A stretch of DNA of 64,000 nucleotides from an uncultured Pelagibacteraceae bacterium (GCA_902612345.1 CACMDE010000001.1:124001-188000), one strand, 5' to 3'; positions 20,114-27,276 are shown, counted from the stretch's first letter. Made by a program: numbers and translations. Notes: generated by a model not told the origin, from the letters alone.

Positions 20114-20767
20114 TTGAAACATAAACTTTCCTTTTCAATTTTTGTTTATTCGTTTATTCTAATATTTATTGCGCTAGGAGTTTGGCAATTATACAGACTA
20201 GAGTGGAAGCTCAATTTAATTTCAGAAATAAATAATGCAATATCAAGCGACCCCATTGAGTTTAAATCAAATAATATAAAAAACTTTCAAAAGGTTAGTT
20301 TCAATGGGAAAATTAATAATGAAAAAATAATATATTTATATAATTTAAACGAAGAAGGTGAGCCTGGATTTGAAATTATCAATCCAATCAACATAGAAAA
20401 TAAAAATTTTCTCATAAATAGAGGATGGGTAAAAATGGATCATAAAAGCAAATCTTTTATTACCAATAATGAAAATTTTGTAGGAATTTTAAGAGAAAAA
20501 TCTAAATCAAGCTATTTTAAGCCTGAAAACGATTTACTTAATAATTATTGGTTTAAATTAGAAGATAATGATTTGAAAAAATATACAGGTTTAACATTTT
20601 CAAAATATATTATTTATCTATACGACTCAGATCCAACAAAAATTCCTAAACCAAAAAATATTTCAGCAAATTTATCAAATAATCATTTAAAATACGCTCT
20701 AACATGGTTTTCATTAGCGATTTCAATTTTTTTAATATATTTATATTTTAGAAAAAAAAATTACTAA
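20114..20767 (+). CDS. SURF1 family oxidase assembly protein
   Basis: Assists heme a insertion into cytochrome oxidase. The 217-residue protein has an N-terminal helix with ALGVWQLYRLEWK and a C-terminal helix near 190-210, flanking a periplasmic domain with FLINRGWV, the usual SURF1 layout. The start is TTG, 11 nt after coxC; no ATG lies between it and the first helix. It overlaps thrC by one base. The conserved tryptophans WQLYR and GWV are present. Confidence 0.9.
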   Translation: MKHKLSFSIFVYSFILIFIALGVWQLYRLEWKLNLISEINNAISSDPIEFKSNNIKNFQKVSFNGKINNEKIIYLYNLNEEGEPGFEIINPINIENKNFLINRGWVKMDHKSKSFITNNENFVGILREKSKSSYFKPENDLLNNYWFKLEDNDLKKYTGLTFSKYIIYLYDSDPTKIPKPKNISANLSNNHLKYALTWFSLAISIFLIYLYFRKKNY

Positions 20768-22140
20768 TGGAATATATAAGTACAAGAAATAATCAGAAAT
20801 GCTTTACATTTAAGGATGTTTTCCTCAAAGGTTTGGCAGATGACGGAGGTCTTTTTGTACCAAAATCGTTTAAACCACTAAATAAACAAGAATTAAATAA
20901 TCTCAAAAGTCTTGAATATAATGATTTAGCGGTAGAAATAATTTATCCTTTTATTGGAGATTTCATGTCTAAAGATGAATTAATCTCCACTATATCAAAA
21001 TCTTATTCAAATTTTAGATCTAACGATGTCGTAAAAATCTCTAATTTAGGAAATTTAAAAGTTTTAGAATTATTCCATGGACCTACACTCGCATTTAAAG
21101 ATATTGCAATGCAATTAATAGGCAATTTTTATCAATACTATTTAGGGTGTGATCAAAAAAAAATTAATATAATAGTGGCAACTTCAGGTGATACTGGTGC
21201 AGCCGCTATTGATGCATTAAAAGGAAAAGAAAATTTAAACGTATTTGTGTTGCATCCAAATAATAGAATTTCACCAGTACAAAGGAAACTAATGACGATA
21301 CATGACGATAGCAATGTATATAATATTGCAATAGAGGGTAACTTTGATGATTGTCAAAATTTAGTAAAAGAAATGTTTAATGACGAAAATTTTTCTAAAA
21401 AAATTAATATGTCAGGAGTAAACTCAATCAACTGGGCAAGAATTATTGCTCAGGCAGTTTATTATTTTTATGCTTATTTTAAAGTAGGAACCGACCAACC
21501 TCTTTCTTTTTCTGTTCCAACAGGAAATTTTGGAGACATTTATGCAGGCTACTTAGCAAAAAAACTAGGTCTTCCAATTGATAAATTAATTGTGGCTACA
21601 AATAAAAATGACATTCTTCACAGAGCAATATCTGGAGGTGATTACACTCAAAAGAAAGTTGAAGAGACAAATACACCAAGCATGGATATTCAGATAGCAA
21701 GTAACTTTGAAAGGCTTTTATACGACGTAAAAAATTGCAACTCAGAAGTTACCAAAGACGTAATGAGTAAAATTAAAAAAAATAAATATAAAATAGATAA
21801 AAGTGATTTAGAAGAGATTAAAAAGAATTTTACCTCTGAGATGCTTGATGAAAATGAAACTATTGAAATGATAAAAATAATTTATGAGCAAAACAAAATA
21901 GTAGTCGATCCTCATACTGCAGTTGGTATCGGTGCCTTAAGAAAGCTAGGATTAGAAAAAAATTGTGTTGTATTATCAACTGCACATCCTTGTAAATTTC
22001 CAAAAGCAATAGAAGATGCAATTTCAAAAACCGAGAATTTACCAGATAGTCTAAAATTTGTTAATAATAGAGAAGAAAAATTTGAAGTTCTTTCAAACGA
22101 TATAGAAAAAGTAAAAAACTATGTATTGAATTCAATATGA
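20767..22140 (+). CDS. thrC: Threonine synthase
   Basis: PLP enzyme converting O-phosphohomoserine to threonine. The 457-residue length fits the long fungal/alphaproteobacterial form. Visible are YISTRNNQKCFTFKDVFLKGLADDGGLFVP at the N-terminus, the PLP lysine region HGPTLAFKDIAMQ, the phosphate site ATSGDTGAAA, and SVPTGNFGDIYAGY. Its partner thrB lies at 27.8-28.8 kb on the other side of the accessory island. Confidence 0.96.
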   Translation: MEYISTRNNQKCFTFKDVFLKGLADDGGLFVPKSFKPLNKQELNNLKSLEYNDLAVEIIYPFIGDFMSKDELISTISKSYSNFRSNDVVKISNLGNLKVLELFHGPTLAFKDIAMQLIGNFYQYYLGCDQKKINIIVATSGDTGAAAIDALKGKENLNVFVLHPNNRISPVQRKLMTIHDDSNVYNIAIEGNFDDCQNLVKEMFNDENFSKKINMSGVNSINWARIIAQAVYYFYAYFKVGTDQPLSFSVPTGNFGDIYAGYLAKKLGLPIDKLIVATNKNDILHRAISGGDYTQKKVEETNTPSMDIQIASNFERLLYDVKNCNSEVTKDVMSKIKKNKYKIDKSDLEEIKKNFTSEMLDENETIEMIKIIYEQNKIVVDPHTAVGIGALRKLGLEKNCVVLSTAHPCKFPKAIEDAISKTENLPDSLKFVNNREEKFEVLSNDIEKVKNYVLNSI

Positions 22141-22622
22141 AACTCAAAATAAAAGATCAAATACCAGACACTGAAATTTTCCAGTTAATTGATGGAGAAC
22201 CGCAACAAAGCAAATTAAGAAAGATCTTAGGTAATGGTAAAATTATTTTGTTTGGCTTACCAGGAGCATTTACCTCAACCTGCTCAAAACTTCATCTTCC
22301 AGGTTTCGTAGCAAATGCAGATAAAATTAAAGAAAAAGGAATAGAAAATATATTTTGTTTATCAGTAAATGACCCTTATGTAATGGATGCGTGGGGAAAG
22401 GTAAATAATACTGGAGATAAAATTAAAATGTTATCTGATCCATATTTATTATTTACAAAAGCAATTGGCGCAGAAGTTGATAGAAATTCTAAAGGAATGG
22501 GTACCAGATCAAATCGTTATACAATGGTTATTGAAAACTTAGAAGTAGTATATATTTATGTTGAAAAAGAGACTAAACAATGTGGTCTGACTTCAGCAAA
22601 AAGCATTTTAGATATCCTTTAA
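22137..22622 (+). CDS. Peroxiredoxin, Prx5/AhpE-like
   Basis: Thiol peroxidase of the redoxin family, 161 residues. The peroxidatic cysteine lies in GLPGAFTSTCSKLHLPGF. The later CLSVNDPYVMDAW and GTRSNRYTMVI segments are characteristic of the PRX5 group. It overlaps thrC by 4 nt (ATGA). This is the last clearly core gene before the accessory island. In other Alphaproteobacteria a peroxiredoxin often neighbours rnhA, which here lies 4.7 kb away. Confidence 0.92.
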   Translation: MKLKIKDQIPDTEIFQLIDGEPQQSKLRKILGNGKIILFGLPGAFTSTCSKLHLPGFVANADKIKEKGIENIFCLSVNDPYVMDAWGKVNNTGDKIKMLSDPYLLFTKAIGAEVDRNSKGMGTRSNRYTMVIENLEVVYIYVEKETKQCGLTSAKSILDIL

Positions 22623-22661
22623 TCGGTTGAGTGGATCTGTTATAAATTATTTTGACAATAT

Positions 22662-23522
22662 ATGAATTTTCAAAGTTTTTTATTTAGATTAAAAAGATTA
22701 ATAATTCCAGTTTTAAGAAATCCATTACTTTTATTTAAAATCTTTAATATTAAAAAAATTTTAAAAGCATTAAAGAGTCTATCTAATATACAAGTTTCCT
22801 TTAAAGATCTTAAAAAGGATTATCAAATAACTACATTATTCAAAACTTTTGAAAAAATTAGTTTAATTTCAGATATAAATTTAAATAAAAATAATTTTTT
22901 AATCAAAGAAACAAAAATAGATGACTTAGAAAAAAAATATTTAAATAATGACAATTGTGAAAAATTAAAAAATTTGTTTAATCAATATGGGAGTGATAAA
23001 ACAAAATCATTATTAGTTTATGTTTATTTTGAAATATTTAATAATTTTAATATAAATTCTTTATTTGAAATTGGTTTAGGCACAAATAATATTAGTGTTA
23101 GATCAAATATGGGTTTAGATGGAAAACCAGGGGCATCATTAAGAGCGTTTAGAGACTATTTGGGAATTAATGTATATGGTGCTGATGTCGATAAATCGAT
23201 ATTATTTGAAGAAAAACATATACAAACATTTTTTGTTGATCAATTAAATATTGAAACAATCAAAAATATCAAATCATTAATTCCAAAAGTAGATCTAATT
23301 ATTGATGATGGCCTTCATCAACCTGATGCTAATTTAAATGTTATTTTAAATTTATTAGATCATTTAAATTCAAACGGTATCCTTGTGATTGAAGATATAG
23401 AACCTAGTTTTGTTGATATATTTCAAATTATCGAAAAAATTTATAATAAATCTGAAAATTTTAAATCGTCACTTATAAATATGAAAAATGGTTATTGTCT
23501 TGTAATACAAAAGATAAAATAA
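22662..23522 (+). CDS. Putative SAM-dependent methyltransferase, MycE/macrocin-like
   Basis: A 286-residue protein with a low-complexity Lys/Ile/Asn N-terminal third and a class I methyltransferase fold after about residue 100. The sequence NQYGSDKTKS, SLFEIGLGTNN, GASLRAFRDYL, VYGADVDKS, LIIDDGLHQPDANLNV and GILVIEDIEPSF follows the pattern of metal-dependent sugar O-methyltransferases such as MycE. The IDDG acid pair would bind the metal. The substrate is unknown; a surface glycan is possible. It sits at the left edge of the island, 39 nt after the peroxiredoxin gene, in the variable stretch before rnhA. Confidence 0.6.
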   Translation: MNFQSFLFRLKRLIIPVLRNPLLLFKIFNIKKILKALKSLSNIQVSFKDLKKDYQITTLFKTFEKISLISDINLNKNNFLIKETKIDDLEKKYLNNDNCEKLKNLFNQYGSDKTKSLLVYVYFEIFNNFNINSLFEIGLGTNNISVRSNMGLDGKPGASLRAFRDYLGINVYGADVDKSILFEEKHIQTFFVDQLNIETIKNIKSLIPKVDLIIDDGLHQPDANLNVILNLLDHLNSNGILVIEDIEPSFVDIFQIIEKIYNKSENFKSSLINMKNGYCLVIQKIK

Positions 23523-23529
23523 ATTATTA

Positions 23530-23553
23530 GGGGAGGGTATTCTGTTGCCCGGC
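23530..23553 (+). repeat. Island repeat, degenerate copy 1
   Basis: Starts GGGG and contains TTCTGTTGCC, the core shared with the better copies at 24330, 24798 and 27343, followed by CGGC. It has lost the GTGCCCC half. It lies between the methyltransferase-like gene and the end of the minus-strand 80-aa gene. The same orientation as the other copies suggests a common origin; on its own it would be a weak call. Confidence 0.45.
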
Positions 23554-23560
23554 AAAAGAA

Positions 23561-23803
23561 TTATTTTTTTACCTCTTTCCATCCTTGCTTTAAATAATGT
23601 TTTCTCAATATAAAATAAGTTAAAAATGGATAAACTAAATGAGCAATTCCAAAAGTAATTATTGCTAGAATTAAATGAACCACTGCGTGAGTCCAAATAC
23701 CCTTAACTGCCCAATAGATTGGACCAAACAGGAAAACCCATAACCAACTTATGGGTGTAGATACTGTTTCGGTATAATTATTTCTAGTATTTTTAAATTT
23801 CAT
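23561..23803 (-). CDS. Small two-helix membrane protein
   Basis: An 80-residue protein with two probable membrane segments (about residues 19-35 and 38-62), a TETVSTPISWLWVFLFGPIYW stretch cut here at 20 residues or less per motif (key part WLWVFLFGPIYWAVKG), then PFLTYFILRKHYLKQGW. The pattern of aromatic residues, FGPIYW and a C-terminal basic KHYLKQGW resembles small HrgC/DUF2628-type membrane proteins, but I cannot confirm the family. It lies between island repeats at 23530 and 23839, on the strand opposite its left neighbour. Confidence 0.65.
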   Translation of the reverse strand: MKFKNTRNNYTETVSTPISWLWVFLFGPIYWAVKGIWTHAVVHLILAIITFGIAHLVYPFLTYFILRKHYLKQGWKEVKK

Positions 23804-23838
23804 AAAGATATCTTAATAAACTTTAGTCTAAACTTAAA

Positions 23839-23865
23839 GGGGCGTTCTGTATCCCGCCCTCGGTC
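23839..23865 (+). repeat. Island repeat, diverged copy 2
   Basis: Begins with the same GGGGCGTTCTGT as the identical copies at 24798 and 27343, then diverges to ATCCCGCCCTCGGTC. The preceding TTAAA is shared with copy 24798. It lies between the divergent starts of the 80-aa and 114-aa genes. The GC-rich 27 bases stand out in very AT-rich surroundings. Confidence 0.55.
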
Positions 23866-23896
23866 AGATAGTACCATAAAATATGAATTTTTGAAA

Positions 23897-23965
23897 AGGT
23901 ACATAGTTAGGTACATAGTAATTTACGTTTTTTTTGTAATAAATTTATGTTTGAGGTACATAGCA
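23897..23965. repeat. Three direct repeats of AGGTACATAG
   Basis: Copies at 23897-23906 and 23909-23918 form a tandem pair with 12-nt period (AGGTACATAGTT, AGGTACATAGTA). A third copy is at 23954-23963. They lie upstream of the 114-aa gene (start 23987) and could be operators for a dimeric regulator or arm-type binding sites left from an integrase. No regulator or integrase gene is in the island, so both readings are speculative. The repeats themselves are plain in the sequence. Confidence 0.6.
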
Positions 23966-23986
23966 AAATTTGATTAAATTTACTTT

Positions 23987-24331
23987 ATGCAAAAGGTTAA
24001 AGATTTAAAATCATTAGAAAAATTTTCTAAATTATACAAAGATTATAAAATTTTGAATTTTGACAGCGGAAATATAAAAAAGGAAGATTTTGAAAATAAT
24101 ACAAAACTAATACTTTCTTCATTGCAGCATCTTGTGCCAATAATTGAAGAATTTGATAATACGACCCCAACAACTCAAATTACATTTCAAGTTATAACCG
24201 AGGGTTTTGTTACCAAGAAGAAATTTACTGATGTTCAGTTAAATATTAAGAGGTGGCAGGAAGTCACAAAATTATCAGGTGGTTCTGATCAACTTAATCG
24301 AATTCTTTCAATGTTAACTGGTTCTCATTAG
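23987..24331 (+). CDS. Hypothetical protein, island gene
   Basis: A 114-residue protein I do not recognise. It has no signal peptide or membrane segment. It is mixed alpha/beta in appearance, with a Lys-rich helical start (KDLKSLEKFSKLYKDYKIL), a central DNTTPTTQITFQVITEG strand-like stretch and a C-terminal helix ending LNRILSMLTGSH. Three direct repeats lie upstream and island repeats bound it at 23839 and 24330, so it behaves as a single-gene cassette. Function unknown. Confidence 0.6.
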   Translation: MQKVKDLKSLEKFSKLYKDYKILNFDSGNIKKEDFENNTKLILSSLQHLVPIIEEFDNTTPTTQITFQVITEGFVTKKKFTDVQLNIKRWQEVTKLSGGSDQLNRILSMLTGSH

Positions 24332-24354
24332 GACGTTCTGTTGCCAGGTGCCTT
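24330..24354 (+). repeat. Island repeat, near-complete copy 3
   Basis: Differs from the 25-bp copies at 24798 and 27343 mainly at its two ends: it reads AGGACG instead of GGGGCG and GTGCCTT instead of GTGCCCC, with the 15-base core TTCTGTTGCCAGGTG intact. The ends changed on both sides, weakening the stem that the other copies can form. It overlaps the stop codon of the 114-aa gene and is followed by the 23-aa peptide gene on the minus strand. Confidence 0.75.
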
Positions 24355-24358
24355 ACAA

Positions 24359-24430
24359 TTAACCACCACCAAATGTCACCAGAACATATAAAATTAATAT
24401 TGCTAACCCTAGCATTACTATGTAGTGCAT
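24359..24430 (-). CDS. 23-residue single-helix membrane peptide
   Basis: A short ORF on the minus strand encodes MHYIVMLGLAILILYVLVTF followed by GGG and a TAA stop. The whole peptide is one hydrophobic helix with a short N-terminus. A near-perfect Shine-Dalgarno sequence, AAGGAG at 24436-24441, lies 5 nt upstream of the ATG, which is unusual in this genome where such sites are sparse. It follows the 112-aa secreted protein gene by 18 nt on the same strand. No function is known; a chance ORF cannot be excluded. Confidence 0.5.
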   Translation of the reverse strand: MHYIVMLGLAILILYVLVTFGGG

Positions 24431-24435
24431 ATTTT

Positions 24436-24441
24436 CTCCTT
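24436..24441 (-). promoter_or_regulatory. Strong ribosome binding site of the 23-aa peptide
   Basis: AAGGAG on the minus strand with a 5-nt spacer to the ATG at 24430. It is the main reason to believe the short ORF is translated. Confidence 0.5.
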
Positions 24442-24448
24442 AAAGTTT

Positions 24449-24787
24449 TTATCTTCCTCGACACCCGTAAGTGGTAAAGTACGTTTTAAATTGTTTCTTT
24501 CTTTCTTTTGATATCCAACATTGTCCTTTACTAGAATCATAATATATTCTTTTAACTTCAAATGAATCAATTTCTTTTCCATTAGCATATACTTTTAAAT
24601 ATTGACCCAATGAAACAGAATTACGATTAGTTTTAACATTTTTTGTACTCATCGTACAAAAAATTCCTGTAAATCCACAATCATTATATGCAGCATCTTT
24701 ACCGCTCCATGAAGCAGACCTAACATAATCTCCAGCAAATGCTGAAGTGTGAATTAATAAAAAAAGTAATACAACAATCCGTATCAT
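24449..24787 (-). CDS. Secreted small cysteine-containing protein
   Basis: A 112-residue protein with a clear Sec signal peptide (MIRIVVLLFLLIHTSAFAG, cleavage near residue 18 at AFA-G). The mature part is small, basic and has four cysteines (in DCGF, IFCTMS, QCWI and GCRG), which could form two disulphides in the periplasm. I do not recognise a family. It is bounded by island repeats at 24330 and 24798 and is followed by a 23-aa membrane peptide gene. Function unknown. Confidence 0.65.
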   Translation of the reverse strand: MIRIVVLLFLLIHTSAFAGDYVRSASWSGKDAAYNDCGFTGIFCTMSTKNVKTNRNSVSLGQYLKVYANGKEIDSFEVKRIYYDSSKGQCWISKERKKQFKTYFTTYGCRGR

Positions 24788-24797
24788 AAATTTTAAA

Positions 24798-24822
24798 GGG
24801 GCGTTCTGTTGCCAGGTGCCCC
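24798..24822 (+). repeat. Island 25-bp repeat, left copy bracketing the nuclease module
   Basis: Identical over 25 bases to the copy at 27343-27367. The ends GGGGCG and TGCCCC can pair as a 6-bp stem with one G-T wobble around a 13-base loop TTCTGTTGCCAGG. It lies between divergent genes, so it is not a terminator for either. With the right copy it frames a 2.5-kb segment containing only the nuclease module. Confidence 0.85.
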
Positions 24823-24834
24823 GAACTTTGTAAC

Positions 24835-24850
24835 ATTATTCGCGAATAAT
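24835..24850. promoter_or_regulatory. Perfect 16-bp palindrome upstream of the nuclease module
   Basis: ATTATTCGCGAATAAT, a perfect inverted repeat, 75 bp before the ATG of the McrB-N/DUF3883 gene and 48 bp from the start of the divergent secreted-protein gene. It is a plausible operator for a dimeric regulator. Which protein binds it is unknown; the winged-helix N-terminus of the nuclease gene is one candidate. Confidence 0.5.
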
Positions 24851-24880
24851 TTGAATTGAAAAGTGAGGAATTTCAATAGA

Positions 24881-24902
24881 AGTGCGATCGTAGTGCGGAC
24901 AG
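24881..24902 (+). repeat. Tandem pair of 11-nt GC-rich units, left of the nuclease module
   Basis: Two adjacent 11-base units, AGTGCGATCGT and AGTGCGGACAG, lie 23 nt before the ATG at 24926. A similar tandem pair follows the module at 27277-27298, and the 11-mer TAGTGCGGACA is exact in both places (24891 and 27276). In DNA this AT-rich, a flanking exact GC-rich 11-mer is unlikely by chance. Confidence 0.6.
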
Positions 24903-24925
24903 GTTTTTTGTGTTAAGCTAAAAAA

Positions 24926-26434
24926 ATGGCAACCTATAAAGCTGATATAATACAGGCGCTTAAAAATTTAGGTGGTTCAGCTCATCTTAAACAAATTCAT
25001 AAAGAAGTAGCCAGGTTAAGAAAAGGAAAGCTTAAGAAAACCTGGAAATATTCTATTCAAGAAAATCTACAAAGACATTCTTCAGACTCAATTTATGGAA
25101 GAGGAAAATATGGAAGTGGAGATGATATTTTTTATATGGTCGAAGGGAAAAGAAAGGGCATATGGGGTCTGAGGGAAATGTCAGAAAATATAAAAAATTA
25201 TAAGAGTAGTGTTAGTTTAAGCGATATTATAAAAAAAATATCAAAAGATTGGATTAACTACAGAAAAGCATCAGAAGGAGTTAATAAAGTTGGCTCCAAA
25301 ATTAAAAGAGTTAATCAAAATCATCCCATGTATGATTTAGTAATTAATCAATGGTCAGATAAAATATCAGAAAATGTAAACCTCAAAAAATACAAAGTTG
25401 AGTCAAAGCTTGGCGATGGACAGCTATCAGCTGGTCCGTGGCTAGCAATAATGGATAGAAGTTTGACTGAAACTGCTACAGAGGAGTTTTATGTTGTATA
25501 TTTGTTTTCAAGGTCAGCACAAAAACTCTATTTATCTATAGGTATAGGTGCAACTCAATTTCAAGAAATTTATGGAATGACAAATTTGTGTGTTGAGAAA
25601 TTAGATTTGGCTGCAAAAGAATTCAGAAACTTATTTGATAAATATAAACCGAAAAACACTATTAAAAAGATAGACATATTAGAGGATAAATTAAACTTTG
25701 AACCACCTCTAAAAGGAAGTTCAAGAAACTTGAATATATTATATGAAAAAGGTGTTAGTTTTTCAAAAGAATATGATCTAAGCAATATTAATGACGAAAT
25801 ATTGGTTCAAGATTTAAAAGATTATATTAATATTTATGCAAATATTATTAATGATCCTAAGTCAGAGAACTTAAATATTCTAGCTGAAACTTTAATAAGC
25901 AAAGATGAAATTAAAAAAAATCAAGACAATAGTAAAATAGAATACGATTATAAAATAAAGGATTTTCAACCTAAAAATAAAAAAAAGGTAAAAACTAAAA
26001 CTACAGTCGCTAACCAGGCAAAAAATAAAAGAAAAACTCAAGACTCAAAATTAATTGGAAAAAAAGGTGAAAACTATGTTTGTGAATTTGAAAGAAAAAA
26101 ACTTAAAAAAATTAATAGAGAAGATTTGGCAAAAAAAGTTTACAATCACGATGATAATAATGAATTTCCAGGTTGGGATATAACTTCTTATGATGAAAAA
26201 GGAAATGAGATCTATATTGAGGTTAAATCATCAAGAAAGAGTAAAACAGTTTTTAATATAACTGCACCAGAGTGGGAAGCGGCAAAGAAACAAGGAGATA
26301 AATATTTTATATATTTAGTTGAAAATGCACTTAATAATAAAATTAAAATAGCTGGAAGAATTAAAAATCCTGCAAAGCATGCACAACAAAAGAAAATTGA
26401 AGTAAATATCTCAGCTTATGAGATAAGATTGTAG
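24926..26434 (+). CDS. Winged-helix / McrB-N (DUF3578) / DUF3883 nuclease fusion, predicted modification-dependent restriction factor
   Basis: A 502-residue, probably cytoplasmic protein in three parts. Residues 1-85 look like a winged helix-turn-helix (ADIIQALKNLGGSAHLKQI, ending KGIWGLRE). Residues about 95-235 match the McrB N-terminal domain, DUF3578 (HPMYDLVINQW, GDGQLSAGPWLAIMD, EEFYVVYLFS), which in McrB reads methylated cytosine. After a Lys-rich linker, residues about 375-502 match DUF3883: GKKGENYV with Glu382, GWDITSY with Asp418, and EVKSS with Glu432 and Lys434, a PD-(D/E)XK-type active site, then APEWEAAKKQGDKYFIY. No McrB GTPase or McrC is present. The EEP gene follows by 7 nt. 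The family calls are by motif recognition; restriction activity is inferred. Confidence 0.75.
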   Translation: MATYKADIIQALKNLGGSAHLKQIHKEVARLRKGKLKKTWKYSIQENLQRHSSDSIYGRGKYGSGDDIFYMVEGKRKGIWGLREMSENIKNYKSSVSLSDIIKKISKDWINYRKASEGVNKVGSKIKRVNQNHPMYDLVINQWSDKISENVNLKKYKVESKLGDGQLSAGPWLAIMDRSLTETATEEFYVVYLFSRSAQKLYLSIGIGATQFQEIYGMTNLCVEKLDLAAKEFRNLFDKYKPKNTIKKIDILEDKLNFEPPLKGSSRNLNILYEKGVSFSKEYDLSNINDEILVQDLKDYINIYANIINDPKSENLNILAETLISKDEIKKNQDNSKIEYDYKIKDFQPKNKKKVKTKTTVANQAKNKRKTQDSKLIGKKGENYVCEFERKKLKKINREDLAKKVYNHDDNNEFPGWDITSYDEKGNEIYIEVKSSRKSKTVFNITAPEWEAAKKQGDKYFIYLVENALNNKIKIAGRIKNPAKHAQQKKIEVNISAYEIRL

Positions 26435-26441
26435 GTGGTCC

Positions 26442-27269
26442 ATGCGTGTAATATCATGGAACTTAGGGAAAAATTTTAAAATAATAGAACAACAATTAAA
26501 AATTGTTGATGAAGAAAAACCTGACATATTAGCTTTACAGGAAGTAACCAGTAAAAGTTACAAAATAATAAATGAAATTTTGAGACCAAAGTTTAAGCAT
26601 ATACATTTTAGTCTAGATTTAATTAAAGATAATAAATTGTCAGTTGGTCCTAGAAAATTAGGAGTTTTAACTGCATCAAATTATAAATTAGAAATGAGAG
26701 ATTTAAATGAGTTTAATATTCCGTGGAGAGAAAGAATACTTAATCATAATATTTATACAGGTAAGAAAAAGATTAGATTCTATAATGCATACATACCTCC
26801 AGGTTCTTCTAATGGTTGGATTAAAATTGAAACTTTAGAAGGTATATTTGAAGGTTTAAATACAACAAGTTCAGATCCAAGGATTTTATGTGGAGATTTT
26901 AATATACCGCAATCAGAAAATCATAGACATAACATTATTACTTTTGCACAAAAAATGAAACTAAAGGGCAAACCCAGACTTAAGAAAAGCTTCAGGGGCG
27001 GAAGTGGAAAAAGATGGGATCAAGCTGAAAGAAATTTATTTGAAAACTTAAAGCCAGTAGGTATGCAAGATAGTTATAGAAAGAAGCATTCTTACAAAAC
27101 CTATGAATATTCATTTGCAATTATAAGAAAAGGTAAAGTAGCAGCTAAAAGACGGTTTGATCATTTTTTTACATCAGATGATTTATCTGTAAATCAAATT
27201 GGATACCTGCACTCATATAGAGAAAAAAAATTAAGTGACCATTCACCTATACAAATTGATTTAGATTAA
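26442..27269 (+). CDS. Endonuclease/exonuclease/phosphatase (EEP) family protein, partner of the nuclease module
   Basis: A 275-residue protein of the DNase I-like EEP fold. Catalytic residues are in place: Asn7 in RVISWNLG, Glu34 in DILALQEV, Asp152 and Asn154 in CGDFNIP, and Asp266/His267 in LSDHSPIQIDL. FDHFFTSDDL supplies a further conserved aspartate. It could cut DNA like exonuclease III or act on RNA or a phosphoester. The 7-nt gap to the upstream gene, with AGGTGG at 26433-26438 before its ATG, shows cotranscription. It lies inside the same repeat-bounded cassette and has no homologue elsewhere in the window. Confidence 0.82.
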   Translation: MRVISWNLGKNFKIIEQQLKIVDEEKPDILALQEVTSKSYKIINEILRPKFKHIHFSLDLIKDNKLSVGPRKLGVLTASNYKLEMRDLNEFNIPWRERILNHNIYTGKKKIRFYNAYIPPGSSNGWIKIETLEGIFEGLNTTSSDPRILCGDFNIPQSENHRHNIITFAQKMKLKGKPRLKKSFRGGSGKRWDQAERNLFENLKPVGMQDSYRKKHSYKTYEYSFAIIRKGKVAAKRRFDHFFTSDDLSVNQIGYLHSYREKKLSDHSPIQIDLD

Positions 27270-27276
27270 ATTTACT

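Noticed and set aside
23839-23865. tRNA 3'-end fragment as an integration scar
   Set aside because: ATCCCGCCCTCGGTCA looks faintly like a T-arm and acceptor end, but there is no CCA, no pairing partner and no full tRNA nearby.
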